A DNA stretch of 64,000 nucleotides from Yamagishiella unicocca (GCA_003116995.1 BDSL01000007.1:868001-932000); one strand, 5' to 3'. Numbered from the stretch's first letter, positions 1-13,600 are shown. Translations and numbers: made by a program. The notes: a model not told the origin generated them from the letters alone.

Positions 1-576
1 TACTAGAGCCAGTGTGCCCTCACCAGCACGTCCCATGCGTAGATACGCATAAATCCTTAGCAAGATGCACGTAGCACAGTGCGGTTGGTGGCATCCGGCG
101 CTGAGCCAGGGGCGTTGGGTGGCTGTACGACGCATAACTCCGTCATCGAGAGTTTCCGTCAAATGGAACGAGGCAGTGTAAGATCGGACAGTATTAATGC
201 AGGATAAGAGGCCCGAGCCTGCTGGCCTGCCGAGAGCCCGAGACCTTCCGGGGTCCGCAGTTTTCTCAATCCATGTACCACCAACGTACTCTACGCTCAT
301 TTGCGACCCTAGAAACTGTACTCCTAGACAGCGTTACGAACTGTTAAACGAGCGTTTGTACAACATGTTTGGGAACTGTACGGCGCCGTTCGACGCTCGG
401 GCTTCCATTGCACTTCGGTATCCGCACAAACTTGTTCTGTACTCTCCCTTATTGACAATGAGTTAGGTACGATGCCAATGCACAATATTATTTTGTTACA
501 CGGTTAAAATCACACAGAACGCGACGTTCCTTGGTAGTGAATATGAACCCCTGATTAATCTTTGAGCAGCCTCAAA
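1..576. other. 5' flank of the ARM-TIR gene, no gene seen
   Basis: This stretch precedes the first ATG of the ARM-TIR gene. The only open frame, of 89 codons near 197-466, has no recognisable motif, no splice signals that join it to the gene, and none of the codon bias of the neighbouring exons. The part just before the ATG is AT-richer and probably holds promoter and 5' UTR. I see no clear TATA box. Confidence 0.5.
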
Positions 577-3500
577 ATGGATAAAGGGAAGTTAAAGGTA
601 CTGGTGGATAACCTGGCCTCGGAAACGGCGGAGGGCCATGAGGCATCCCTGTTTGAGCTCCACGGAATGGTTTCCCGGGCGACCAGCAAGCACAACTTTG
701 ATCCTGCTACGGTTTTGGACACGAAACTGCTGCAAGTCTTGGTGAAGCGCGCTTTGCCAGACAACACATGTGACGAGGGGCCTGGTGCTTCCCTCCTCGT
801 GCGCAAGAGGCAGCTGTCAGTGCTAGAAATGCTAGCTGGAGACGAGAAAGATGAATATGGTCTACTCTATTGGGCTTCTTCACGTGGCGCACTCATCTCC
901 GTTGCGCTCGGTCCGGAATGCAATACGTTCGCAGCCCTGGCCGACCTGCTGCAATCAATCTCCAGCAGCCCCAATGAGCATTTGCCTGAATGTGGCGCTA
1001 CTCTGGCGGCCGCCTCGCGTGTACTGGTGCGCCTCTTGTTGCGCCCGGATGGCCTCTACACCGCGTACGGTGTAAGCGTTGAGCACATCCAGCAGGTGAG
1101 CCTTCAGTGACGGGACGGAATGCATGCCACGCAGCAACGTTGGGCCAGCAAACGAATCACGCTTCATCGTGCCGGGGAGCGGGACGGGAAGCAGCGGCGA
1201 CGGCGTGCGGGCCCCCCAAATCCCGCACCGTCCAGCGTCCGCCCTTGCTGCAGCCGCCGCCCCAAGCACAGCCAGCATTGCAACATTGCAGCGACGTCAA
1301 AGCACCGCCCCGTTAGAAGCAGCAGCGGCATCACATGCAGCTCGGCTCGCAAACCACAGGCGTTCCGGAGGCCGCAGCCCACGCAGCACCCTCAGGGCTG
1401 CCTGATCACACCTGCTCTGCCCTGGAGCTTGCAGCACCGTGGCCATGCAGGAGCACCATGTAGCCCCGCCGGCCGCGACACCATCGTCTCCCCCCAACTT
1501 GTCACGTTGTTAGTCCCCATACACTTCTTTCCGCGTACCCTGCACCCTCGCCCTCTCACCGAGCTCCCATCCCCACACCTCCCCACCTCACCTGCCCTTA
1601 CCTCCCTCTCCCCCACCCACACAGGCCGTGGCGTCAGGCGCGCTGCCCGCCTTGGTGGACGCCTTCTCCGCCTACATCGTCACCGCGATGATGGAGACAA
1701 GCAGCGACGCCGGCGGACCGGCGCCGCCCTCGGCCCTCCGCCCCGCCATCGGCGGCCGCGCCATGCAGAGCAACGCCAGCACGAAGCAGGCCCACGCCCG
1801 CAGCCAGTCGCAGCGGAAGCGTGACAAGCAGCAGAAGCAGCAGCTGGCGGCCGCCTCCGTAGCTCACGTGGTCCTGCAGTCGATCGGTTACATCTGCCAG
1901 GCGCTCACTCCGAAGCAGCTCCGAGAGACTGGGGTGAAGGAGCAGGTGCTGGCGCCGATAGTGGCCACCCTAGCAGGCCTAGCAGCCAAGCTTGAGGAGG
2001 CAGAGAAGGCCGCGGCGGACGCGGCCGCGGCGGCAGCGCAGGCCGCCGCGACGGCGGCGGCGGCGGCCGCCGCCGCCGCCAAGGCCGCTCGGCCGAAGAC
2101 CTCCGCCATTGAGCACGGAACCGTCGCGATCCGCGTGTCGTACATTGGTGACAACAACGAGAACGCGGATCCGGCCGGCGGCCCCGCCGCCGTGACCAAG
2201 GTGCCGCTGGCGCCGCCGTCGTCGGTGGTGACGGGGCTGTTGGTCCGCGCCTTAGATGGCCTGCTGAACTGCGTGGAGAGCCGCTCCGAAGCCCGCGTGG
2301 AGCCCACCCGGCAGCAGCGGCTGGTGGCGGCGATGATGTCGCTGCCGGACGGCACGTCGCCGCTGCTGCAGCTCATCCGCGCGCTGAGCACCTCCCTGGA
2401 GCTCCAGGAGGAGGAGCAGAAGGAGCAGGCCTCGGCCAACAGGCACGGCTCCTCGACGCACGGTGGGGCGCAGCCGGTGCACGTGCCGGGGCTCGCGCAG
2501 CAGGGTCACGTGGAGTCGACCAAGATGCGCGGCAAGCTGCACAGCGTACGACACTCCCTGGCGCCGTTCAAGGTGCTGTTCCAGTTGCAGGGCCTGTGCC
2601 AGCAGGCCGTCGCCAACGGCGGCCTGGCCGCGCCGACGGCGGCCGACGGCTCCGCCGCCGCCGCCGCCGCCGCCGGCGGCGCCGCCGCCGAGGCTGAGGC
2701 CGAGGCCGACGCGGAGACCGCACTGGTGGACCTGACGGACTTGGGGGACGAGCTAGATGACGTCAGCACCACTGCCGTACGAGCCGCGCTTATGCCGACG
2801 CTGCTGTCCCGCGGCGACCTGCACCAGGCGGTCGACACGGCGGGCGCGCTGGAGGATCTCTTCCGCCACCTGCCGCCCGTCGGCCAGACGGCGCTGGCGG
2901 GGGTGCTGGCGGCGGCGGCGGCGCAGCCGTCGGCGCCGCTGGGTCTGGTGGTGGCCGTGGCGGCCGCCGCCGGCGCTATGACCTCCCCCCCGGGTACCCA
3001 GGCGGGGCCGCCCCTGGAGCACGCGGCGGGGAAATCCGGCACTTCTGGTCCGCGCCAGAAGAAGCAGCCACAGCTGCAGACCGCCGTGTCCACGCATGGG
3101 AACCAGGGCGCGCAGTCGGGGCAGGGCGCGGCGTCCGCCGCCGCGAACAACTTCCGAGCAGCCGTCACGGTTGCCACGTTTTGCGGGTCGTTGGAACACT
3201 CCGTATCGACCCATGGCGGTGCGCAGCCGCTGGTGGATGAGGCGACGAGCCTGATGGGCAGCCTGCCCGCCGCAATGATGGTGGGTCGCATGCGGGAGCT
3301 TGCGGAGCATCACAAGGCCCACGTGGGCAGCCGGTCCATGATGGTACGGGCCGGCGCAGAGGGCAAGGACTCGCACGGCGGCCTCGCGCACGCGCCCGTG
3401 GGCCTTGTGGAGGCGGTGCTGGTTGGCCTGGCGGAGAACCTGCAGAGCTTCTTGACGGCGGCGGCCGAGCTGTTGCCCAGCTCGGAGGCTGCCGCCGCCG

Positions 3501-6500
3501 CCGGCGACGACAACGGAGATAACGGACACACCGGCCACGTGGACGAGCTCGTGGGCCTTGTGTGCCGCTGCACGCAGCGATTCCAGGAGCGGCTGCCGGT
3601 GGTGCTGCAGCACCTGCAGGCGCACCTGCAGGCAGCAGGGGACGGCGACGACAACGGCGAAGCCGGCGGCGGCGGCGGACACGCGCACGGCGGCGCCGAC
3701 GGCGGCGCCCACGGCGGCGGCGCGCACGGCGGCAGCCCCCACGACGGCGCCGACGGCGCCGGCCAAGCCGCCGGCGGCGCGAGCCATCAGGGCCAGGACC
3801 TGCTGGTTTCCACGGCTTGCGTGGCGGCCACCCGGGTGCTGGAGTCGTGCACCAGCCAGCTGACGTCCGCATCGCAGGGCGCGCAGGGCCATGCGCACAT
3901 TGTGCAGCCCTCCGACGCGGCTCTGGGCGACCAGACCGCCGCCGCACTGCGCATCCTCGCCACCATCATCAAGTCGCCGCGCTCGCCCCTGCACGCACGA
4001 GTGCAGTCCTGCAGCGCCGCAGCCCAGGCGCTGCACAAGCTGCTGCTGACGGAGTGGACGGCAGTCGCCGGCGGCGCCGCCGCTGGCGCCGGTGCCGGCG
4101 CCGGGTTGCCGCCGTCGCCGTCCGGCGGCGCCGCCGCCGGCGGCGCCGGCGGCAGCGTCAAGAGCGACAGCGACGCAGGAAGTGTAAAGAGCGACGGCAG
4201 TGCCGGCGGTTCCAGCTCCGCCGGCAGTAGCGGTACCAGCACAGGGGCCACCAGCCCCGTCGCGGCCGGCACCACAACACACCCCCTGCTGCTGCACGAC
4301 GCCACGGAGGCGGCGCAGGCCTGCCTGGACGCGCTGTTCGGGGTGCTGTCCGACCAGTGGGTCCACGCCGCCGACCCGGACCTGTTCGAGGACGAGGTGT
4401 GCGCGGGCCTGGCCGTGTCGCTATCGGAGCTGAAGCCGCTCAACCCGCTGACTGCGGCCCTGGATGTGAAGCACAGCCTGGTTGTTGCGGCGCGGGCGCT
4501 CAAAGCGCTCGTGAAGTCGGTGTCGCACGGGGAGCTCACCAGCGAGCAGGAGACGCTACTGCGCTGCTTCGTGAATGCGCATGACGACGGGCTGCAGCAC
4601 AGGTACGCCGCCGCTACTGCTGCTGTGTGTGCTGTGTGTGCTGTGCGTGCTGTGTGCCCGCGGTCCCTTTGTGGTGCGTTGCTTCCTCAAGAGCTGATGT
4701 CGCTGGAAAGCAACCGTCCCTACCTCCTTCCCGGCCACCGACCCGATCCCCCTACAACCCCGTGAAACCCTGAAACCCACGCCGCGCCTCCTCCTCGCAG
4801 CGCCTTCAACCTGGACCTCCTGTTCGCCGAGGGCGCTGTGGCTGTGATGCTGCGGCGCCTGCACGACACACCCACCGACCAGCCGCTGGAAGAGGAGGCG
4901 CTGCAGTTCTTCGCTTCGCTCACCGACTGGGTGCCCTCGTGCCGCCACCGGCTGAGGGACCTGGGGCTGTTGAAGAGGGTCATCCGGAGGATGGAGAACC
5001 CCAGCTGCGGTGGGTGGTGATGAGGGTGGGGGCAGGAAGGAGGGTGGGGGTGATGTTACGGGGCCGGAGATGGGGCTGGGGAGTCGAGGTGCGGATGGCC
5101 CCGACGACCTACCTCGCCGCACGGGCCTGAATCGGCGATGGTTCACGCCTCCCGCACACCGCACACGCGATCCTGCGTCCTGCCTCACACCGCACACGCT
5201 CCTGCCTCCTGCCTCGTTCATCATACCGCAGGCGGCTTCGAGCTGGTGCTGCTGGTGTCCATCTGCAAGGGCATGAGCGAGAGCGAGTCCCTTCACACGT
5301 GCGTGGGGGAGGGGTGGAGGGGAAAACCCGTGTACGAAGGAAAACCGTGGGGGACGGGGGGCCCAGGGGGATTTGGGAGCGGAGGGGGCGGGACTCGCTG
5401 GAAGCGGAGATGGGGTCGGAGGGAGGTTGGGGGAGATCCTCGGGTTAGGGAAGGGTTAGGGAAGGGGCAGTGGCTGGTTCTAAACGGGCTGGCTAGTGTA
5501 TTACCGGTAGTCACGCTCGCGGCCGCCGCCGCCCGCCGTCTGCTTTCCTCTCACTCATCGCTTCCTCCCGGGTACGACAATGTACGACAGGTTCATGAAG
5601 GAGCTAGGCCTGGCTCGCGCCCTAGCAGCCAAGGTGAGCGCACCGGGGCTGGGAGGAGGGGGTCCCAGCGAGAGGGGGTCCCAGATGTGTTGCGTATGTA
5701 CGACATACGTACGATAGTGCGTTGCGGGAGCTGGCTGGCTAGGGGCACTCGGGGTTTGCCGCTTGAAGCGAGCAGCCAGGCACGGGATGCGATGCACGGC
5801 CCCCCGCTCCCGCCAGCCCCCCACCAACCAACCGCTGTCCTCTCCCTCCCGCCAACGGACAACCGCCGCGCCGTACAGTTGGTTGCCGACGACCAAGCGG
5901 ACGGCGTCGCCGCGGACACGCTCCTCACCGTGGGATCCACCGGCGGCCTGGACGCGCTGCTGACCCTGGCCAACCTGAACGGGGGCACCTCCAGCCCTGA
6001 CGACATGCTGTGCCAGGAGGTGATCGTACGGCACGACATCTCGTCCCAGATCGCGCAGTTCGCGGGGGAGGCGGTGCTGTCCGACAAGGGCCTCGCCACC
6101 TACACCTTTCCGGACGGCACCTGGTCCATCTACGACCTGCCGTCGCTGCTGACCTCCTGCCAGTCCCTCACCCGCACCGCTGTCAATTGCGAGCGCCTGG
6201 CGCAGCACGGACTGCTGCCCACGCTGCTGACGGTGCTGCGGAGCAGCGCCGTCGGCGGCGAAGCCGCCGCTGCCGCGGCTTCGCCGCCGCCGGCGCCGCC
6301 GGCGGCGGCGGCGTCGCCGGCTTCGCCAGCGACTCCTCCCGCCGCCAGCGTGATGCGCGACCCGCAGCTCTTCGTGTTGGCTGCTCGCACGATCTTCAAC
6401 ATGTCGCAGGTGGCGGGGCTGCACCCCCAGCTGCGCGAGGCGGGGGTGCAGGAGGTCCTCAAGGCGTGCCTCAAGGGGGACGACCTGCGCGTTGTCGACG

Positions 6501-9500
6501 CGGCTCGCGGCACGCTGCTGCAGCTAGGCGAACTGACGGACACCGCCGCCACACGCGCGCTGAAGGCGTCGTGCGCCGAGGTCACGCCGGCGGCGGTGGG
6601 CGCCAAGGGCGACGGCACCGACGCCAGCGGCGGCGGCTGGTCGGGGCCGTCCGGGCCGCCGCTGTACGACGTGTTCCTCAGCCACAAGCGAACGGACGCA
6701 CGTGACTTCGCACGTGCGCTGTGGAACCTCCTCGTCAGCAACGGCTACACCGTGTTTTTGGACTTTGAGTTCAAGTGAGTACCGGCAGCAGAAAACACGA
6801 GCCCAGGCAGCAAGCAAGCTGCACTGACGCCATCGCTTATTGGGTTGGGTCTTGGGTGGGGTGCCGCCGTTCAGCCGCTCCCAAGGCCGCCCTGGCTCTG
6901 AGCGGTTGCCCCCCTCCCTCCCCCTTCCTTCCTCCCTCCCTCCCTGCTCCGTCCCTGCCTCTTCCCACTCCGCAGACAGGAGCTGGGTAGCTTGGAGGAC
7001 ATGGTGGGTCGCTGCTCGCACTTCCTCTTCATCATGACGGACAACGTCTTCAAGAGCGAGTGGTGCATCAAGGAGCTAGTGGTGAGTGGGGCGTCGGAGG
7101 GTCCTTAGGGTTTCTTAGTTTTTCAGGGTTTCTCTAACCCCGCCGTACCAGGCATTCCGCTCTCCACCTCGCCCCACCACCTCAACCCACGCCGATTCGC
7201 GCCTCGCCTCGTCCGCTGGCTCGCGCCGCCTCACCGCTCGCAGGCCGCCGTCAAGGCCAATGTCAACATCGTGCTGCTGATCAAGGACGGTGCCCGCTGG
7301 CCCGACCTGGACGGTAACCCCGTGTGTGACTTTCCGCCGCCGCACCTGCTGCGCACGCTGCCGGCGGAGGTGCAGCCCATCTTCACGCGCAAGCCGGTGG
7401 TCCACAACGACGAGTACTATCGGGCCTTCGTGGAGGCGCTGTTCGATAAGGTACGGGTGGGACGAGCGTACGGCGGAGGGTTACGGCGGAGAGGGTCACG
7501 GCGGAGGGTTACGGCGGGAAGGGCGGGAACTACTGCTTGGGGTAGGGTGCGAGGCGGGCGGGCTGGGTGGAGGCCACTGGGCCCCCGCACGGGCTACACC
7601 TAATCACATACACACACGCACGCACGCACGGGATGCATATGTTCATGTTAAAACATGGAAAGCGACGGGAGAGAAAAAGGAAAGAAAAGTGAGGCAGCGA
7701 AAGCCCCGCGCTGCCCAGGTGCACGCCGTGTTGCTGTTTCAGCTGGCTAGCCGCAACTCGCTTACCCCGTCCCCGGCCCCGTCCCTATCCCCTGCTCCAT
7801 CCCTGCCCCCGTCCTCTTCCCGTCCTCTCCGCCCCACAGCTCTACCGGCCCCCGCCCATGTCTCCAGACCTCATGGAGACGTCCATGGAGGGCATGCAGA
7901 TGTCTCCGCCGTCTATGGATCTAATGGATCCGGCGGCGGCGGCGGCCGCCGCCGCCGCCGGCATGCCGCCCCGCACCGCTCACCTTCGCTCCGCCCACTC
8001 GGCCCACTCGGCCCACTCGGCCCACCTTCACGGCCACCAGCGCGGTCCCTCGGCACACATGCACCCGCACGGCCCCCTCTCGGCCCACCTGCACGCCCAG
8101 TCCGCCCACGCGCACCACTCAGCCCACTCGGCTCACTACATGCCGCACCCGCCACACCACATCACCTCCGCCAACCACCACCTGCACCAAAACGCCGGCG
8201 GCTCCGCCGGCCACCACCACTCACTCAGCGCCTCCGGACACCTGATGCAGCACGACCCGCATCAGGCGGCCGCCGCGGCGGCGGCCGCCGCCGCGGCGGC
8301 GGCGGCCTTCGCCGGTCACTCTGGCCTGGGCAACCCCGCCGCCGCATATACTATGATCGGGAATCCTTGGCCTGCGGCGGCTACCGCGGCTCAAGCGGCG
8401 GCGGTGCTGAACGCCAGCGTCCACGCGCATCATGCCCACAGCGCCAGTGCCGCCGACCTGGCGGCGCACGCGCTGCAGCATCAGCAGCAGGTCGCCATGG
8501 AGCATCAGCAGCAGCAACAGCTCCTTGGGGCCGGCGAGGGAGACATGCCGCGCCCGCCGCAGCTGCTCTTCCACCAGGCGCTCAGCGACCCAGGGGTCTT
8601 CACGGCGGCGGCGGACGCGGCGACGGCGGCGGCGGGCAAGACGCATGGGGTGCTGACGGAGCTCCAGGTAGGGTTCGGGGTTCAGGGTTTAGGGCACGGG
8701 GGGGGGTGGCTATGCGGGTATGGGGCCAGGGTGTCGTTGATTAAGTGATGGTGCCGTGTGTGACGCGGATTGGGGTGCGGTAGCTCTGCCCCGTGAAGGG
8801 CTGTCGCGGTTCACAGCACTGTCGTGAGCTGCCGTGTAAAGCTGCCGTGAAGCTGCAGTGAAGCTGCTGCCGTGCGCTGCCGTGAAGCTGCTACCGTACG
8901 CTGCCGTAAAGCTGCTGCCGTACGCTGATGTGCGCTGACGTGGCTGACCCCTTCCCACACCCACGTGCCCCCCGCCGCCGCCGCCGCCTGGTCGCCCACC
9001 TCGTTGCAGGCCGAGCTGGGCAACGCGCGCCGCGAGCTGGTCAGCGAGGTCGCCGGCCTGGGTCGCAGCCTGATGAGCAGTCAGCAGGAGCTGCGGCAGA
9101 CGCTGCAGGCGGAGGTGGCGGCCAGCGCACGGCTGGTGTCGGGGGAGGTGCGGTCGCTGCTGATGGACGCACAGTCCCAGGTGCATGGGCTCAAGGTGGA
9201 GCTGGCCGACGTACGACAGGAGCTCATCAGCAACAGGCAGCAGCAGGCGGAGATGCGCGGCATGTTGGCGCAGGTGGGGTGGTGGGGGGGGGGGAGGAGG
9301 CGCGGGGTTTGGGGCTTGGGTTTCCAGGCATGGCGAGGCACCGGGAGGGCTTAGGTCCCGGTGTTGCGCCTGCCTTCTCCCCACATCTCATTGCGAACTC
9401 GCTTTTCCTGTCCTGCGGACACTCACTCATTCTGCTGGCTTCCTGGTACGGCACCCGCCGCCGCCGCCGCCGCCGCCGCCGCGGTTTCAATCGCCCACCC

Positions 9501-10635
9501 GCCCACCCACCCGCCCACCCGCCCATTCGCCCACCCGCCCCTCCTCCCACCCGCCCCTCCTCCCACCCGCCCCTCCTCCCACCCGCCCCTCCTCCCACCC
9601 GCCCCTCCTCCCACCCGCCGCCGCACAGCTGCTGGAGGGCATGGGGGCGCTCATGCAGCGCAACTCGCAGCTCGAGTCGCTGATGGGGGGGCCCGGCCAC
9701 TCCGCGTCGCAGCACGGCCACCACCAATCGCACCTGGTGGTGGGGGGGCCCCTGGGCAACGGCCAAGGCCTCCTGCGAGTCAACTCAAGCGGAAGCGCCG
9801 TCCCTCGACACGGCCGCATTAGCAGCTGCCTGGGCTACGTGAGCAGCGGCAACGACATCGGCATGATGGAGCTGGACGCGGGGTTGCTACCCTCGGCCCG
9901 ATCCAGGAACAGTGTCAACGGCATCATGCCGTACGATCCGGCGGGCCCTATGCAGTCCAACTACTCGCCGCGGCTGAACTCCATACTGGTCAGCGTCGCG
10001 GGGGCGCCGGGAAGCTCGGTGGCGTCCTCGGAAGGTGCCACGTCAGTGCAGGTGCGCTTTGGGCGGGGGCGGGGAGGGGGTGGGCGGGGAAAGGGGGGGG
10101 CCGTGTTTGGGTGCCGGACGTAGGGCTTCGATGCCGGGTTGGGGCGTGGGGTGATTCTGCTTAGGGTTTGCATTGCCCGTTATCAGCGTGGCGCGCACGG
10201 CTCTACCCCTCCTTAACGCCCCTCCCTCACGCCCCCACCGCCTAGGGCACCGACTCTCCCCGGGTCGCCCGCCGCTACCTCAGCCAGCCGCTCGTGGTCA
10301 AAGACCTCGCGGCCGTTGAACCGCACGGGCACACATCTCAGAATGGGAACGGAGCCGGCGGCGGTCAAGGCCTGGGGCATAGCAACAGCGCGAATAGCAA
10401 CGGCGCCGGCCACCTGGCTATGGGAATCACGAGTGGTGGAGTGGTGCTGCCGCCAATCGCGGCGCAGTCCGTCTTGCACCACCACCAACAACAAATGCAA
10501 CCGCACCCACCGGCGCAGCCAGCTGCGGCGGCGGGGGGGGGCGGGGGGGGAGGGGGAATGATGGGCGGGGGGTTCCAAATACGCGGCTCCAACCAGGCCA
10601 ATACACACCCTCAGTGGCGAAAGGGCAGGGGCTGA
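577..10635 (+). CDS. ARM-repeat/TIR-domain protein (SARM1-like domain order)
   Basis: Phase-consistent model of 12 exons: 577-1095, 1625-4602, 4801-5009, 5232-5298, 5591-5633, 5879-6774, 6976-7081, 7244-7450, 7840-8667, 9010-9273, 9629-10051, 10246-10635, giving about 2,309 residues. The ATG at 577 is chosen because the frame upstream offers only a TTG. Residues 1-1370 are helical and Ala/Gly-rich with long low-complexity runs. Residues 1370-1490 look like armadillo repeats, with FNMSQVAGLHPQLREAGVQE as a typical stretch. The TIR domain spans about 1535-1675: it opens YDVFLSHKRTDARDFARALW, has VFLDFEF in the BB-loop region, and carries SEWCIKELV, whose glutamate (about E1604) aligns with the NAD-cleaving Glu of SARM1 and plant TIRs. 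The tail has Ser-Ala-His repeats (exon 9), a coiled coil (exon 10, about 1952-2039) and disordered ends. Inferred role: NAD-consuming or scaffolding stress protein. TIR identity is firm, the ARM call is moderate, and activity is inferred. Confidence 0.85.
8808..8933. repeat. Intronic GCTGCCGTGAA-type degenerate tandem repeat
   Basis: Inside intron 9 of the ARM-TIR gene, short units built on GCTGCCGT followed by AAGCTGC or ACGCTG recur about eight times with point changes. It is non-coding, since the flanking exons 9 and 10 join in phase without it. Confidence 0.7.
9537..9616. repeat. 16-bp minisatellite in ARM-TIR intron 10
   Basis: Five perfect back-to-back copies of GCCCCTCCTCCCACCC sit just before the acceptor of exon 11, preceded by related CCCACCCG units. 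The whole tract is pyrimidine-rich and may serve as an extended polypyrimidine tract for the acceptor at 9628. Confidence 0.9.
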
Positions 10636-13600
10636 GGCCACGCCAGCGCTGGGGCCGCCAAAGCGGCCCAGCGCGCCGAAGCACCCGGACGCGCGCTGGG
10701 GCGGCAGTATGGGTCTAGTGGTAGGCTTGGCAGCAATGGGGTAGGTGGGTCCTTCCGAGACCGGCAGCGAGCGCCACCATCGTGGCACGCGTGTGCGTGT
10801 GCGTGTGTGTATTGGAGGGACCTGCGCCGCGAGGCACCCCACCCCGCGGCCCCCGCCCGCCGCCGGCTGGGTTTTTCGCGGTGGCGGAGGACGCGCGGAT
10901 GGGCTGCGGCCAGCTTGTTCCGTGGTACGACCCGAGTCACACTCGTGTACGACACAGCACTTTATAAACGCCTTTCTGCCGGAGGCGGAGCGCTGTCCTC
11001 GAGCTGAAGGGGCTGTGTCCCTTGGCGCCGAGGAGGCGTTACACAAAAATGTTTGTTGCAAGCAACAACAACTTCCCATGCCGTATAGAGGAGCTCTGCA
11101 GCCGGAGGCTGGCGCGCTGGCGTGTATTTTCGATGTCCTTGCCAACTCGCGACTTTCTGAGGCACTGCCGCGGCCTGCCGTACGCGCTGGCTGGCTGCCT
11201 GACCGGGAAACAAACTTCACGCGATCCAACTACTAGGATTTTTGTACTTGATTTACTGCAGCCACCTATGCTGCTTGTTTGCTTGATATTTTACGGGTCG
11301 CTATCGCGAAACAATTGTCGGCGGTCCCGGACCTTAGGGTGCCAACTGGCCCTTTGGTCTTCAGGGGCGCTGTGACAGGCGCTGCGCAGTCCAACGTCAC
11401 TTGCCAGCCGCCGGCAATAAGGCCCGCAATGCATGAGTGCACTGCGACCCATGCTTGCGTCCTAATCCCGTTTCAGACAGCCCCACATTCCGGGTGGTAT
11501 TTTAACCGGCGCGAGTTCTGGGCCCCACTCTGGGTTTGAGCCCCCGCTGATGACGCGAGACGTGAAAGGTGCATTACCGGTTAATAGGGTATCAACCCCG
11601 TTTGCGTCGAGTCGACCACGTATTATGTACGGCAGTACGGCGGGTGTGTATTGGGATGGGTGGGATGGGGTTTTGCAAGAGCGAGTGGGTTCGTACTATA
11701 CCGTATCGTTGCTCGTCCATAATGGTGGTGATGGTGGTGGTGGTGGTGGCGGTGACATTGTTGGGTGTCTGGTTGGGCCATGTCTGCCAGGGGACCGCAG
11801 CACAAGGGGGAAGGAACACGTCCAATCGGCGCCACCGTGCCGCACGAGTGATACGACTCCGACGATGACCCCTCCTTGCGGCTACGGTCCTTAGAGAGCA
11901 TGGGCGGTGCGGGGTCTGGGGTTTTGGGGAGACAAGCATTCTTGGTTTCGCGGACCCTTCGAAGCTGCCGCCGAGGGGACGTCTCTTTGAGGTGGCGCTG
12001 CTGCGAGAGAGCCTTGGTATAGGTGCTGAACATGTGGTACGACTGTACGGCGTGATGAGGTTTGGGGGTATGATGCACAATGCATTGCGGACACTTACGA
12101 CCGGGTCGGCACCGAAAGGTCCACTGGTGGCGTTCTGAGAGTACATGTGTGCTTGGGTGGATGTTTGCATGACGCACAGAGCTCCGAGGTAGAAAGGCTA
12201 CCCTTACGACACGAGATCGCGATTTCAAGGAGATCATACTTTCACGACTGGCGCGCGCGTTAATAAGCCACTTCGTTTACATATAAGCCACTTTGTATAG
12301 CTATGTAAAGTTGTGAACCATACTTAATACTGTCCACCCGTGAGTCTTGCTCTGTCCACCGTGTTGGAGCCCGCGCATAGGAGCGCACCAATACCTCGTT
12401 ACTAAGGTACAAGGCGCCAACCGTGAGCGCCGCTGAGCATAAATGCATGCAGCAGATTCGGAGCCTCTAACCGGGTCGTTCGCTTCGTTGAGCAGCTTCT
12501 CTGCTGCTGCCTACTTGGTGGATGCGGGTTATGGTGGTGCGGGCCCCCGGAACCTGCAGCAGAACTTCCAGCCTTTGAGCTAGGAATAAGTTACAGTCTG
12601 TATACGGCGCGTACGACGCAATCCCAAGCAGCCATGAAATCAATGGCGCAAAGGGGAGTAAATAAATTATGTACCTGTCAAAGCGCCTAAGAAAGCGCCG
12701 CACTAGGCTCGTCGCGTCCATTAAGAAAAAGAAAGTAGTTGTGGCGCATACACGCCTGACGTGCAGTTGTGAAAGGTGGAGAAAAGCACCCCGAAACCAC
12801 TCTAGCGCCATTCCAGTTAACGCGCCAGGGCAGGGTTGAGCCGCCTAAAGGCCTACTGCTACGGCGATTGCTGCGGCCTCCTACTACGCAACCAAGGAAA
12901 TCAAGGCCGCACGCAAACCCACACGGGGGCCCGTGAATCGCCGGCTAATGGGCACCTCTACCGCACGCATGGTCGCGGACGAACCGCAACAACCAGCCAG
13001 CTAGTGCCGACCCAGCTAGGTAGAACAATTAGTCGCAGTTCCACACGCTCACATGCTAATAGTTAAGGGGCGCCGCACACGGTACCTCCATCCACGTAAG
13101 GAAGAGGCTGCCCCGTGTCTGCTAGGACGTCAGGAAGGGTAGCTGGCGGGCAGGTATGCCCGCCAAAGCTATTGTGACGGAAATCTCGGGACCTAAACTG
13201 CCTACATACACCGTTTGGCTCCGTCGTGCTAACTAGAGGTCCGCGTTGAACGGAAGAGGCAGAGGCCCCTCACAGCCCGCTCCCCACACCAGGTTGGTGT
13301 AGACTGCTTCGGCGCCCTCTCCCTTTCGGGCAGGGCAGCTGCCCGCGGCCAGCGTCAGGCCCGGCTAGACATGTAACCATCACACCATCACACACCCACA
13401 CACTCACCCACATATGCCGCGATCTCAGCGCCGTAGGCATTATTATGTGTTGACCTATGCGCCATGTTAGGAGTCTAGCCATTCGCAGCTAAACAAACGT
13501 GTCGCCAAAACAGCATCCATCCACATCACGAGCCCTATAACGCGGAAACACTCGGCAGGATATATTCCTGCCTGCAGCTAGGCCGTGCTCCGCCAACGCC

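Noticed and set aside
2753..4366. 537-codon minus-strand frame opposite ARM-TIR exon 2
   Set aside because: It is a shadow of GC-rich coding sequence. The plus strand joins in phase across 12 exons, and the minus frame has no domain.
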